DNA from: Marsupella aquatica
Lineage: Eukaryota > Marchantiophyta
Length of the DNA: 64,000 nucleotides
Direction: 5' to 3'
Assembly (NCBI GenBank): GCA_973895155.1
Contig: OZ316897.1
Span: 15,872,001 to 15,936,000, forward strand
Of this stretch, positions 23,201 through 35,400 are shown in pieces. Positions within the stretch are counted from its first letter, which is position 1. Every line of letters starts with the position of its first letter. The notes under the pieces are model-generated. The model saw nothing but the letters and a program-made list of their open reading frames with translations, had not been told where the DNA came from and did no database searches. A program made the position numbers and the translations under genes.

Positions 23201-24299
23201 TACTGTCTAGAGTCTTCACTTTAGACCCTAGCCAGTGAAAGTAGCTTATGATTCCAATTATTAATAAGATATCAAGGTACATATTCAAGGCCACATTCTG
23301 CTGTTGAGCATTTTTAGACACCATAAGGGTGTGTCCCATACCAAGAAAATTCTTAAACACCATAAGGGTGTCCCATGCCAAGGGAGATAATGAAGGTCAC
23401 ACTTTACTATTGAAACATTTCTGGAAATTAACGATAAGGGTGTAGCTATAGTGTGTCCCTGTCCATGGGAGCATCATTTTTCAGAGTGAAAAGAAAGGAC
23501 GAATTAATTGCAACGGCGCAATTAACAATTAAAGTACAGAGTAGAGATCAAAACGGAGGAACAGGCCTACAGAGCCAATCAGCAACCCTTTGGAACGAAG
23601 CACGGGAGAATTCTTGGAGGTATGAAAAACTGAGAGATGTGATGGAACGAAAAGAACAGAATTGAGAATGATGAAGAGTTGCGGAGAAGGAAACAGAAAC
23701 CGGTATTGTAAAGAAATGCAACAAACCAACGACTTACTGCATTCCTGTCTCCGTGCTGATTCGTGAGAGACAATCCCCATTAGTTACCGAAAAGACGTCA
23801 GTTCGACTGGACACATTCGAGTTTTGAGCATCATTGGCAATGAGTGGTTTTGAGCATTAAATTCCCTCCCTGTAGATCTTCAATAGTTCGAAAGATTTAG
23901 TTCGGAACTCAATTGAGACATAGAACGTTTCTGAACCATCCACAACGTTTGGGCGAGAGCTTTCAATGCACTGTGCAAGAGGCGTTCGACAGTTTGAAAT
24001 GTTAGATGCACCCTTCATTGAAAATGACAATGAATAGTATTTACAGTAACTTTATCTACATCATTATGTTGTGGTCGAAGTCTAGCATTGCAGAGCATAA
24101 GTACGTACTCTAGTAAACCTTCCCTACTCGATCGAGATAGACAATCCTTTGTGTAGTACATTGCCAGGCGCAACGAACTATGCTTGAGATGGAATTGCAT
24201 TGTCATCCTAGAAGATGGGAAGAGCAGCTTCTGCTGATAACATACAGTACTTGATTTGCCCTTGTCTGGATTGATTGGGCACGCAGGCTGTTGGCAAGG

Positions 24300-26555
24300 T
24301 TACTTCATACTGGAGGGTTGGAGCCTTTCCACCTGCGGATTTCCGAGGGTGGAATGCACTAATCCATATTGCTCTAGAACCTGATCATCAGCAAAATCGA
24401 ATGCGCGTTTGAGTTGGGATCGACACTCATCCATCTCGAACTTCCCAATCTTTTCACCGCACGGCTGGCAGCCAGCGAAATGCGTGATCCACGGCCAGGT
24501 CATTGTCCCAAATCCCTGATCGGCCTTCGACATGCTCTCGTACCTGGGCGTGATTAACTTCCAGTAACCGCTCATGGTGAATTCCCTCTCGAGGCGGAAC
24601 CTCGGAATCCATTTTTTCTCCTTCTCTTCCTTCTCCATCACCAGCATGTAGAGGAGAGCCGACTGATCATCCGCTTCTATACCAGGGTCCCGCCCGACGA
24701 GCACTTCCGATGCTCGCCTCCCAGACTCTACTCTCGCTTGCTTGGTCCCGAGACTAGCCCAGGCGTCGAACAGGTCTAGAGTCCACTGGCAGTTTCGGGC
24801 GAGATAGACCCCGGCGTTGACTGCAATCCAGTCATTCACCGCAAGAAGCTCGGCATCCCCATAGAGAATAAAGTTTTGACCCTCAAACTTCTCATATGGA
24901 GGAGTGAAAACCATATCGGTGATAGCAGCGTCGCCATCGCACCACCAGAACCATTCTACATCGGGGTGGGAAAGCATGAGAACTCGAATCGTGGGGATCT
25001 TCGTCCACCAGTAATCCAGCTCCCTGTCGAAATCGACTTGGCCGTAGAACATTGGCATGTCGTGAAAGCGACCGTAATCCACCTTGTTCTTCAGCGCTTG
25101 CAGAAGACCGTGACTTCCATCAGGATGAATGCACTCTTTCGTCGATGAACCAGTGACGATCATAGTCTTCGGGTGTCCTTCGGCATTGACCCTCTTCACG
25201 CCGGGGTTCTTCTTGAACCAGGCCTCGCGCTGAGCGTCCCAGTTCTCCACCCTGGGGCCGGGGAGTTTGTGGATGCCGAAGCCTTTATAACCAGGAAGAG
25301 GCACATCAGGGGACGGGACAACATTCTCAGATATATGCCCAGGAATAGGGACCAGCTCGTTGATACCAAGTCCGCGGAGCTGATACCCATACCTCCGATA
25401 CACCTGCTGATCCGCGAAATCCATCGCACGTTCCATCCCTCGCCTGCATTTTTCCCAAGGGTAAGCTCCCTCTACACCCCCACAGCGCAAGCAACCGGTA
25501 AAGCGGGTCACGATAGGCCATCGAGGATCTCCACGGCCATAACCCTCCAGCTCCTCCAGCTCCTCGGTCACCGAGGTCCAATCCCGGTTGAGGTAAAAGT
25601 CCTTCTCCAAGTAAGTCTTCGCGTACCACACCGATTTCTCTATCGAGAGAAGGTACACTAGAGCTGATTGATCATCAGCTTCCATGCCCTGGGGTCGATC
25701 CCGGAGAGAATCTGAAAGGAATTTCCCGACGAACTCTCTCTGGTGAACGTTTCCCATGGAGGCCCAGGCGTCCAAGAGGTGAAGTGACCACTGGCAATTC
25801 CGAATGAGAAAATTCCCTGTACCGAGGCCCTTCCAGTCCTTCAGCTCGAAGACACGATGCTCATCTCCAAAAACGACCAAATTATAGCCCTCGTATTTGT
25901 CTAGAGGAAGCTTGAACTCCATGTCAATGATCACAACGTCGTTGTCAATCCACCAGAGCCATTCCACCTCTGGGTGAGCCAACATCTGCATCCGCAACAC
26001 CAGGAGCTTGGTCCAGCTCCCTACGACCAAGCTCCCTACAAAATCCTGGTCCGGTTCCACGAAATTGTAAAACAGCTGGAAATCGTGCACTCGTGAGAAG
26101 TGGACCTTGTTCTTAGCGGTTTTGAGGTACATGTGCGTATCCACAGAATTATCGCATCGGGTAGGCTGCGAGCCCGTGACAATCAAAACCTTCGGCCTTC
26201 CAGCTCGAGCATCACGATTATTTTGCCACCATCGTGTTCGTTGGGAGTCGAAGTCGACGACCCGAGGCATTAAGGCAAACGAGGTGTTCCTCTTCGTCGC
26301 AATTTCTGGTAGTGCGTTCGACGAGACGGATATCTCGTTACTGCGGATTTTCAAGTGCTCCTCGCTGTTGCCATGGGGTATGTCTTCAACGTTTCCTGGA
26401 CCTAACAGCATGCACATCATTAGCAACGCGAACACGATGATGCCTACTATTTTGAATGGTTTCTTGCAGGAAACTCCTTTGTGATTGTGGCCGCTGCTTA
26501 GACTCCATCCTTTGCCGCCCCTGGACGAGAATTTAGGATCCTTCATTGTCGACAC
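24300..26555 (-). CDS. Tandem-domain GT34 glycosyltransferase
   Basis: This intronless frame of 751 codons starts at ATG 26555. A short basic tail is followed by one hydrophobic segment (residues about 35-52, IVGIIVFALLMMCMLLG), a Golgi type II anchor. Two complete GT34 catalytic domains follow. Domain 1 is about 120-390 and has KVLIVTGS, WLWWIDNDVVIIDM with the metal-binding DND at 204-206, EADDQSAL at 292-299 and RFTGCLRCG. Domain 2 is about 462-735 and has KTMIVTGS, WFWWCDGDAAITDM with DGD at 540-542, EADDQSAL at 628-635 and HFAGCQPCG. Each ends in a DFADxQV helix. Known GT34 enzymes (xyloglucan alpha-1,6-xylosyltransferases, galactomannan galactosyltransferases) have one such domain in about 450 residues and normally DSD. 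Substrate is not predictable here. The gene is isolated. Confidence 0.9.
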   Translation of the reverse strand: MSTMKDPKFSSRGGKGWSLSSGHNHKGVSCKKPFKIVGIIVFALLMMCMLLGPGNVEDIPHGNSEEHLKIRSNEISVSSNALPEIATKRNTSFALMPRVVDFDSQRTRWWQNNRDARAGRPKVLIVTGSQPTRCDNSVDTHMYLKTAKNKVHFSRVHDFQLFYNFVEPDQDFVGSLVVGSWTKLLVLRMQMLAHPEVEWLWWIDNDVVIIDMEFKLPLDKYEGYNLVVFGDEHRVFELKDWKGLGTGNFLIRNCQWSLHLLDAWASMGNVHQREFVGKFLSDSLRDRPQGMEADDQSALVYLLSIEKSVWYAKTYLEKDFYLNRDWTSVTEELEELEGYGRGDPRWPIVTRFTGCLRCGGVEGAYPWEKCRRGMERAMDFADQQVYRRYGYQLRGLGINELVPIPGHISENVVPSPDVPLPGYKGFGIHKLPGPRVENWDAQREAWFKKNPGVKRVNAEGHPKTMIVTGSSTKECIHPDGSHGLLQALKNKVDYGRFHDMPMFYGQVDFDRELDYWWTKIPTIRVLMLSHPDVEWFWWCDGDAAITDMVFTPPYEKFEGQNFILYGDAELLAVNDWIAVNAGVYLARNCQWTLDLFDAWASLGTKQARVESGRRASEVLVGRDPGIEADDQSALLYMLVMEKEEKEKKWIPRFRLEREFTMSGYWKLITPRYESMSKADQGFGTMTWPWITHFAGCQPCGEKIGKFEMDECRSQLKRAFDFADDQVLEQYGLVHSTLGNPQVERLQPSSMK

Positions 26556-28592
26556 TGATGGCCTGTCACAACGAAATGTATCAATTCTTCACAAATCTCA
26601 CGAGTCTTTCCTCCTTTTGAAGAAAAAAGCGCACTGGAGTGCACTTGACAATGATTTTTCATCAGCCACCTCAATTCGAACCAATCTCTGCTCCCTCAGC
26701 AGCGCCTCATTGTAGTTGCTGAACCAGTAGCTCAAGATTGTAGAGTACACAGGGATATAAGCAAAGGCGGCGCATGCAGGGAGAGTTGTTTGCCTCCTGA
26801 GGACCAGCGATTGTCGCGTAGCTTAAAGGGGCTCCCTAGTCCCTAACGCAACAATGTTCGAGAAGACACAAATTCCCAGCTACTGTTGTAACGAGCCCGT
26901 CCAAGCTTTCCCAAACAACGGACAGTCCTCGACATTGCTGCCAGCGCGTGGAGGGACTGCTTTATGAGCGAAGCCAAGCATCCATCATCAGTGCTCCTCC
27001 TCCAAAGTTCGAAACCCGAATGCAGAAAGTGCACACAACCCCTACGTAAACCTCGGCCTCAATCTACGGTACTGTAAGTAGCTATGATACTCCTCCGACA
27101 AACTTCAGAAACACCAGCCTCTCTGCCCACACCCTCCTGGTCCTGGACGCACTTTTGCCCTCCCACTGTCCGACTTCCGTCATGCGAGCTCACCCTACAA
27201 TAGCCCCTACCCCACAGAAGAGAAGACGAGAGCTACCTCTGCTGTTGAAATCACGCACCCGGGCTGGACGCTACAGACATCCCTACGCCGAGCACTCCTG
27301 TAGAGTGCTGAACTAGAAAAGGTTACTGCAACGTTAGTCACGTACGCACATGCCCTCTTCGGCAGCCATATTATCGTGGAAGCGATTTCAAATACCGTCA
27401 CAAACGAACGTGGCTAATCTCCTCTACCACATATATGATATATCATTCTGACGGACCCGACCTACCCGTAATCAATCACTTTTTCGTGGCACAGAACGTG
27501 AAGTACGTTTGGCACAGAGGCTGGAGAAGTGTCTGTCGAGCCCCAGACGGTGCTGGAGAAAGTATCTGTGGAGCCCAGAAGGTGCAGCAGCATCAGAAGA
27601 AGCAGTAGTGACTACGGTAGTGAGGGCCTCAGGGCCTGTTCAAGTGTTCAGTGGATGGGAATCCCCGGTCTATGGTGTCTGCAAGAACTAATGTTGTACA
27701 GCTGTACGCTTATTAAGGCACTATTACACAATTTTATAGGAGCAGCACCCTGCACATAGATTGACGACAGTAAAGCTACACTCGTAAACGACTCGATGCT
27801 CCATCTCTACAGAGCTGGGTCGTCTGGTGGCCTTTGCCTTGCTCAGGTTTTTTGTTCATGAGAAACATGATGTGTGTTTGATGAGGTGTGCGAGACTCCG
27901 ACTCTGCAGAAAGAGCTGCTCGGCTTGAGTCCAGTGGTGGATTGATTTTGAGGTGGGAAGACACACTAATTCAGTGTTGTGTAAGTTATGTTTTGGGGCA
28001 GCAACTGAACAGCGCCGCGAATAGCACTCATAGCTGGATTCAAAGGAAAGCCATGAAAGACAAGGGGACCCTAGAGGCTTCACTTGCTTACTCAGGATTT
28101 TCACCGGGTAGGTTAATTAATCAGAGGTGTATGTGTCAACAGCATGCTACTCTCCAAATCACTCATATTTCTGCTCCAGGGTCATAGTCATATCCTTTCA
28201 ATCTTTCCAAAGAAAGTCCAAAATCTCCTGAAGATTGTTCTGCACTTGCTCTGGAAGATTCTGACGGTATGATAAGGTGCTAGAGCAGAAGCAGGAGTGA
28301 TTTGGAGAGTAACATGCTTGCAACACACTTACTTCTGATTAATTAACCTACCCTCTGAGAACTCTAGGGTCCTTCTCATTCATGGCTTGCTTTCAAATCC
28401 GGCAGTGGAATGCCATCCGTGGCGCTGGTCAATGGCTTCCAAAATTTACCTTAAAGAACAGTGAGTTAGTGCTCTCCCCTCGTCAAGAATCAATCCAAAG
28501 CTGGACTCAATCAAAACAGAGGAGAGTTGGAGTCTCATATCAGTGTATAGTCTTTGCCACTTTTGGCAGATACCTTTAATTCCTTCTATTAG
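26556..28592. other. Intergenic; GT34 promoter side, otherwise no supported gene
   Basis: The first 250 bases are the presumed leader and promoter of the minus-strand GT34 gene; a TTATATCC string on the minus strand near 26755 is a weak TATA candidate about 200 bp before the ATG. From 26830 to 28590 only short unrelated frames are seen. A pair of similar segments near 28010-28110 and 28330-28430 (mis-paired copies of GGCTTT/CAAATCC and AGGGTCCT text in opposite senses) may be remnants of an inverted repeat. Confidence 0.4.
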
Positions 28593-29014
28593 AGCATCCG
28601 CACCGGTGCCTGCCAAAAGGCATCGGGCTTGCAAAAGCCTGCTTTTCCAGGTCCCGGTAATTTTCCGTGTTGCACCAGTCGCTGCTATAGCTAAACGGTT
28701 TTCAGGTCTCTGGCTATACTCGTTTGCCGACTGCTATATCGGCCCCCTTTGGCAGTCTCGTTTGGCAGTCCTTGGAAAACCCATCTAGGATCCAAAGCCT
28801 GCCACTTGTCCACATCCTACGTGCAAGCAAACCTCCCCCTGTGAATATGAATTCTGGCGCGCGTACCTGCAGCAGCAACGTTTTCCAGGCCCCGTTTAGC
28901 AGGCACTGGTGCAGCACGACTTGAGCACAGGGCCTAAACCCATATGCAGGCCTGAAAACCTTGGGGCAAATTTTGCGTTTGGCAGCACCGCACCTGGAAA
29001 CCGGTGCGGATGCT
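28593..29014. mobile_element. MITE with 15-bp terminal inverted repeats
   Basis: The segment begins AGCATCCGCACCGGT at 28593 and ends ACCGGTGCGGATGCT at 29014, perfect 15-bp inverted repeats, with looser complementarity continuing inside. TAG stands directly outside both ends (28590-28592 and 29015-29017), consistent with a 3-bp target-site duplication. Length is 422 bp with no coding capacity. Size, a 3-bp duplication and GC-rich ends fit PIF/Harbinger-like (Tourist-type) MITEs, though that group usually duplicates TTA or TAA. The class is therefore an inference. Confidence 0.8.
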
Positions 29015-29159
29015 TAGCTACAGTAATTTCCCACTTAGTGGCAGGCCCCCTTAGCCAGAATGCCAGGTTTTCACTGTCGGACATGGTGTCTACTTGTCGG
29101 ACACGACAAATGATAACTTGTCGGCTCAAAAATGGGTAATTTGTCGGATATTCCTCTAT

Positions 29160-29440
29160 ATTCCCCGGTCGGGACCGACCCCCCGACCCAACTCCCCCGA
29201 CCCCCTGACCCGACCCCCGACCCAAGCCGACCAACACCCCGACCCCCCCGGCCCTACGTCTGACCCCCCCCCCAACCGACCCGACCCAACCTGACCAACA
29301 CCCCGACCCCCCCCCGACTGACCCCCCGACTCGACCCGACCCCGACCGACCCCCCGATCCGACCCGACCCCCCAACCACCCAACCCGACCCTGACCCGAC
29401 TGAGCCCCCAGACCCTCACCCGACCCGACTCCCTTACCCG
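29160..29440. repeat. CCGACCC/CCCCCGACC low-complexity block
   Basis: A strongly strand-asymmetric C-rich run made of CCCGACC, CCGACCCCC and CCAACC variants. Opposite-strand frames read as Gly/Arg/Val/Ser-rich peptides and are artefacts. TTGTCGGAC-type heptamers occur several times on both sides (29074-29150 and 29465-29505), suggesting the block and its flanks belong to one repeat. Confidence 0.8.
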
Positions 29441-32400
29441 GCCGGGATCAATCGGGGCGACATCTGTCGGATGTCGGACCCCAATGCCCCTATTTGTCGG
29501 ACAAGTTCAAACTGGGCCAGAATGTGATGGTTATCATTAGATCTAGGGAGATCTATTATTCATAAAAATTAATCTAAGTAAATTCTTGGAATCTTCTCGT
29601 CCATACAAGGTCATATTGGCCTCCCTGACCAAAAAGAAAAGACAATAAAACTTAGGCTGGTGAGGCTCATTGCAAAGGTCGTCTTCTCTCAGCCTCCCAG
29701 GCCAAAAAGACAAGACCATTAAAATTAGGCTGGGGAGGCTCATTGCAAACGGGTGAGGCCCACCTCAGCGCCTTAGCCAGAATCTGACAGTTGTCATTAA
29801 ATCTAGGCCCCTATCTGCTATTTCCTATTTCCTACACTATTATTTGAGATTGAAGTCGACCATTTGTGACTTACACTATAGAGCAAAAGTCATAGGCCAA
29901 AATTTATACGGTGACCAAATACGTTGATACTTAGATTAGGGCTGTGAGTAGGGAGGGGGCAGGGGGAGCCCTTCCTCTGCATACGCATGGGTAGTCAGGA
30001 TAGTTTCGTGTGTTCACTGCAAATAGATGGATGCTTTCAGTGCAAAGAGATAGGTGCTGTAGACATGGGAGAGTCAGAGTGAAGCCAGTAGCCCATTCTC
30101 TCTTCGCTTTTTCCCTCTTTGTGTTTTGACTGGATCATGTTACTCACAAGGGGGGTGAAAACACCCATTTTTCTCATTCGGGAAAACAGTGGGAGTGGCC
30201 ACTTCTCTACTTCCATGGGAATTCAATTTTGTCATGTAATTTCACACACATGCATGTGAACCATTGCATTTTCCTAGAACTAACGCAGGAACTAACTTGA
30301 GGCATTAGATCTGGCGAGTAACTGTCATAGCTACACTAGACAAGGATTTTATGAATTGGACAAAAATCGATATTATTTTCCTTTCTGTTGAGTAGCCAGA
30401 GCATTCTTTGTAATACTAGGAGAAAAATTCCTTACAAACGGCTGAAGCCCATCCACGGAAGATTACCTCATTCTTCTTGTGGTCATGGGCCCACTCTTAG
30501 AGGACTTTGGAGGTCCTAAACTTTCAAATTCAATGTGTAAGGCCTAAGTGTGGAACCATCTATGTTTCTCTTGTCAATGCTAGCCCTCTAACTATGATGG
30601 TGCCCATGTTGTGCCTACTCAAGTTGCAGATTACAATAAGACCCCTCCACATGTTCATGAACTTTACATAATGACAAGTAAAATTACAAGTGCACAAGTC
30701 TTGAAAAATAGTGCACATAAGGTATATATTTTCACTTGCTTTAATGACAATGAATCAACCAAAAATTGAGGTTAGAAAGAGTTGGCAAAGCTTGGACATT
30801 CCATCCCATCGGCCTCATTTTCAAAGTGATATTTTTCCATGTACGCTGCTTGAACATCTACCCAATTCATGATGGTTTGTAGAAGCCCCAACTTCAAACT
30901 GTGGCTGTAAAACCCAAAACTACTTCTCTCTGTTTTAAACCCATGCATCCTTCTTGCTGCCCCAAGTTGTGCTTTTATTTGGCTGTGTGTTATATTTTAC
31001 ACACTCAATCCTATCAAATAGTATGCAATATAAGACTGTCGTGTCTAGAATGTCTTTTTTTATCATTTTCCGAAACTACCCCCTTATTTGTCCAGCTGGG
31101 GATGTCCCCCTTTATGCTAGGCGCCGATTTACTGGAATTATTGAGTAATTGGGCAAACCGGATTTAGATTACGGGCCAATTTGTTTTTAACTATCGAATA
31201 TTTGCTTTAACTGGATACGACAACGGTACAGGATCGCTAGTTCGCTACCTGCAGCCCCCCGTGCATCACTAATCAAGCCGGTCAGTCCGGGGAGGGCATG
31301 CCCAAGATATTCCCAAGTGCCCATGCGTAGCGCCATAAGGTCATTATTTATTTATTATTAAATTGGTACTGTCGTGCTCGTCCGGAAGTCCGTCCGTCGT
31401 GTCTGTCCGTGTCCTGTCCTGTCCTGTCGTTCGGCCAGTAAGGAAGGAACTAATTCGCCCGTTACGAAAACAAATGCTCGGCACTTTTTGTTTGTTTTAT
31501 TCTCATCATCGCTTTCTTTCTTTCTTTCTTGCTGCTAAAGTGCAGCACTTAGTGATTGAGATGTCGCAGAGAAAATAGTGTAGATGTACACTTAATTAAC
31601 GCAAACACGACGACAATGTGTAGGGTAACCCATGGAGTTAGTGATTAAGAGTAATTGAGATGTTGCAGAGAATATAAATGTTCAATTAACTTAACTCAAA
31701 ACATACCATAGTTAGTGAAGGGTAACCAAAAAGCTGGTTGTGGCATCTAATACTCGAGGAAACAAAATCCAAATGGGTTATAGCCATGGCCATGGATTCA
31801 CTAGACAAAACTTCTGAGTGTAATTTTGAGTTACTTTGACCTTGAAATTTGTGTCTGAAATTGGATAACCCTCAACACTAGCTAGCCATGGACCAAAATC
31901 TCATAACCCCAAGACCAGGTTGGAAGGGGGGTTAGGGCCCATAACTATCCATAGAATAACGGTAGAAATAACCCGTAGAGTAACCCATTTAGCAAAGAAT
32001 TGCAAATTAAATTTTAACTGGATCTGTTTCGTGTGATGACTCCCTTATTGCCTATGATAAATTTAGACCATGTGCATCCAATGAATCCAATCTCAATCGC
32101 AGTATTTGTCTGCCATAGTACATGCTCTTTAGGGTGACGGATGTGTTGATAGTCATATTCCAGCAAGTAGAGATACAATTTAAGGGTAAAGTTGAGGCCC
32201 TTTCCTTCTTTCCAAACTTGTACAATGGTCCTCCTTTTGTTACCTGACCAGCAACGAATGATTGCCAGTCTAACATTATGGGTGTCACTTATTGGTCACG
32301 CTCCAACAAGTACAAAGATGATCACATTTGAGGGTAAAGTTGACTGACATGAAAGAATTCTTTCGAGGTCTCAAAAGGACCCCAGCATATTTTGTTAGGC

Positions 32401-35400
32401 CAATCGAACAATTTCAGTGATTATTGTGTGAATGGTGGCAGTTCCTTCAATTGTCAGGGCCTGCAAGGTCTATTTCAATTGAAGCTCCATGGACTTCCAC
32501 GTCTGTCAAAATGCTTGGATCCACGCTTGGATGAACCTTTGCAACCAAGATGGACAAAGCAAAGTAAACACACTTTTCGGCTCAGACAGGACATTGTACG
32601 TACAGATGAGTGAAATGTAGTCAGAGAACTACTGTAGACAATTGTAGTTGGAGATTTGTTGGCCTTGATTCTCAATACAAATTTCCCTCATTTGGCTCAT
32701 GGAAAGTGCTTTCCAAAAAGCTTCTAATGAACTCCAAAACATCAAATTCCATTGGATATCAAATGAGATAATCAATCCAGGGTTGTTGAGGGTGAGTGTG
32801 TGTTGGTGGGGTGTACTGGTGGGAGTATTGGTTTCTCTTCAGCCTTAGATGATCCACTTTGGGCTCTCGTCCAACCCTCTCTCTCTCCTGGTCCTGGGTA
32901 TGAACCCCTTTGTGTACTACCCTACAGAGGTGCATGCTCCAAAATGGATGACCTATCCTTTGTTGGATGGGTCAGCTTTTGATTTTCAAGGAAAAAAAGA
33001 GGAGAGTAATCAATCAAAGCTAGTTTGCTCAAAGACTTTGGAAAGCACAAAATGTGGATGGGGAGCAACTGAGTAATCTTTAGAAATTCATAATTTTCTC
33101 AAGTCTTCACAAAACTAGAGTTATTAGACTGGTTGGAAATATCTTTCCAAATTGCTTCTAACAAGCTCAAGAAGAGCCAATTCAGCGAGATATGGAGATA
33201 AATATTGAAATTAATTCTTGGTGTTTACATATTTTTGGAACGAGGATAGGAAAATGTAAATGAGTGAAGATATAAAGGTCTCAATAGTTCACTGGCTCAG
33301 TCAGTGGGAGCATCATTTTCATTTCATGTCTGAGTTTCACTTATTTAAAAGAAATTTCTTTTGAGGCCAATAATTTTTTGAGGATCGTTCCTTCTGTCAA
33401 ACCTGGTACAGGTGGCCAGCCTTAGTTACATGCCTAGCAACAAAAGTCAATGTAGCCTTGATAATAGGACGGTCACTTCGAGCCCCTACTCGTGATGAGG
33501 TGGCCAAGGGAGTGAGCCCCTTTTTGTGTAGCTAGGAATCAACTGATGCCAACCAAAGGAATGGTACATGTCCCAAACCAGTGATCGAATCTTAACAACA
33601 CAAAACGTCATTGAAAGAGGTGTTCACGTAACAAAAGTATCTGAAAAATCATTGGAGATGACTGTTGTGGTTTGGCATAATTATCTAACGCTTTCTTTAC
33701 ATTTCTTAAGAACATTTCCTACAATAGCGCACTTATAGGGACTGAAAGACTGCTGCATGGCGTGAGCTGTGAGGTCCCACTCCCCAATTATTCTTCTCAA
33801 AGGCTGCAACAAACAACCCCAATTTAAAAACTAAAATAACATTGAAGGGGCAACAGTAAGTTTCTGCTGCTGTAACATGGCAAGCCTAGAACAAAAGTTG
33901 CAAATAAATAAACTATTTTAAAGAGCAGGCAACTATTACCCTAAAAGTTATGACTGTGTGGTAGAGCGAGGGAGAAAAAGCTAAAAGACTGGGACTTGAT
34001 TGAGTAGGCAGGGTTGTAAATATTTCAGTGCATAGTGCATAGTGAGCCCTTTGCTGGTCCCTTTTCTGACTCTACTATTTCTTATATGCCTCTCTAGCCT
34101 ACGGGTTCAAGGGGGGGGGGGGGATAAATTGCGAATTAAAAAAAGCTACCGCTAAGGGGGGCCCGCCCCTAACCGGCCACTCTCTTTTGGCCTAGGTCAT
34201 CAAAAAGTTTCTCCTGTAGGAACTCCCACTTAAGTTCCCATCATAGGACTCTCATATCCTTAGAAAATATAAATTCTCTTTAATACAGTTTGCTTTTAGC
34301 CGTAGAGAAGACTAAAGCCTATTGTGAACTTATGACATAACACTATGCTAGAAAAGAAAAATGTTCTTTCATATAAACAATTGTACTGTAGAGTTGTGGA
34401 GTACTACTGTATGTATTGTTTAGCCGGAGTACTTTTTCGAGATTTTGGGGTTTAAAACAGCAAAAATCATTGCAGACGAGGTCTGGGAACTTAAAGCTGG
34501 GACAGACACAAAGGTTTATAGGGACAACCAGGATGGACACTGCCTGTTGACATTGTAACACCAATCCCTAATGACACCCAAAATGGATTACAGGTGTATT
34601 ATGAAAGGAAGCTAACCAAGATTTAGACATTATGTTGAGTATGTTTAACCTCCTCTGTTGCTCCTGCCTGGACACACTACTGGGAGAAACAACCAAAAAC
34701 CTCCTGCTCCCGGTCAGACAGCTCCTTACAGGTCACCATTGGAGCACAAGTGAAAAGCGTGTTATACAAGCACAATCTTAAGTTTGTTCTATATCCATCT
34801 AGGTTGTGTTTGTCCATCGGGGTTTTCTCTCAAAGGGTTGTGTCTATCCCGGCTTTAAGTTCCGAGGTCTGGTGACAAAAGTAGTTGAAAAATCATTGGA
34901 AATGTGTTGATTTAGCACATTTAATGCTTTCTTTACATTTCCGACACTATTTCCCTATGCGTAAGGCTGCTGCATGGGGGGAGCCCTGAGGTCCCACATA
35001 ATTCCCCTTATTTTCTTCTTAATTAAAGATATCTACAACACTGCCAAAATGCAACCAAAGCCAAGAGGAAAGACCGGATCCTAAAGGCAAGGCAGGAGAC
35101 CTAATAAAGAAGGGAAAACAAGGATGAAACCCAGGCAGACCAAAAAACTCAAATCCCCAAACCAACAAGTGCAAATATGGGTTGTCATATCCAACAACAG
35201 ATGAGCCAGATAAGCCACCCATAAAGCTTGGTAAAGCTCAAAAGTAAACCACATAGGAGGGTTTGTCAGAAGAAAACATTTGACTAGAGATAGTAAAAGA
35301 AATTGCCTCCCTACAGAGAATACGGAATGGGTGGCCCTATATAATGAAAATAACAAACAAAAATTCCCATTTCAAATTTAAGCCGCAACAAAAATGTCAC

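Larger units (their letters stand above)
16825..24299. other. Long intergenic region with tandem and interspersed repeats
   Basis: No gene is supported over about 7.5 kb. It contains a diverged interspersed repeat at about 18960-19200 (related to 35050-35330), a truncated hAT-like MITE at 19307-19459, tandem duplications at 20131-20460 and 20561-20636, and degenerate GTCCNNATTTTAGAGTCCAGTTGTGTC repeats at 22960-23200. A duplicated CACCATAAGGGTGT unit lies near 23318-23370. All frames seen are short and lack family features. Confidence 0.5.

Noticed and set aside
28896-29419. Gly/Arg/Ser-rich minus-strand frames resembling a glycine-rich protein
   Set aside because: They are translations of the CCGACCC low-complexity block.
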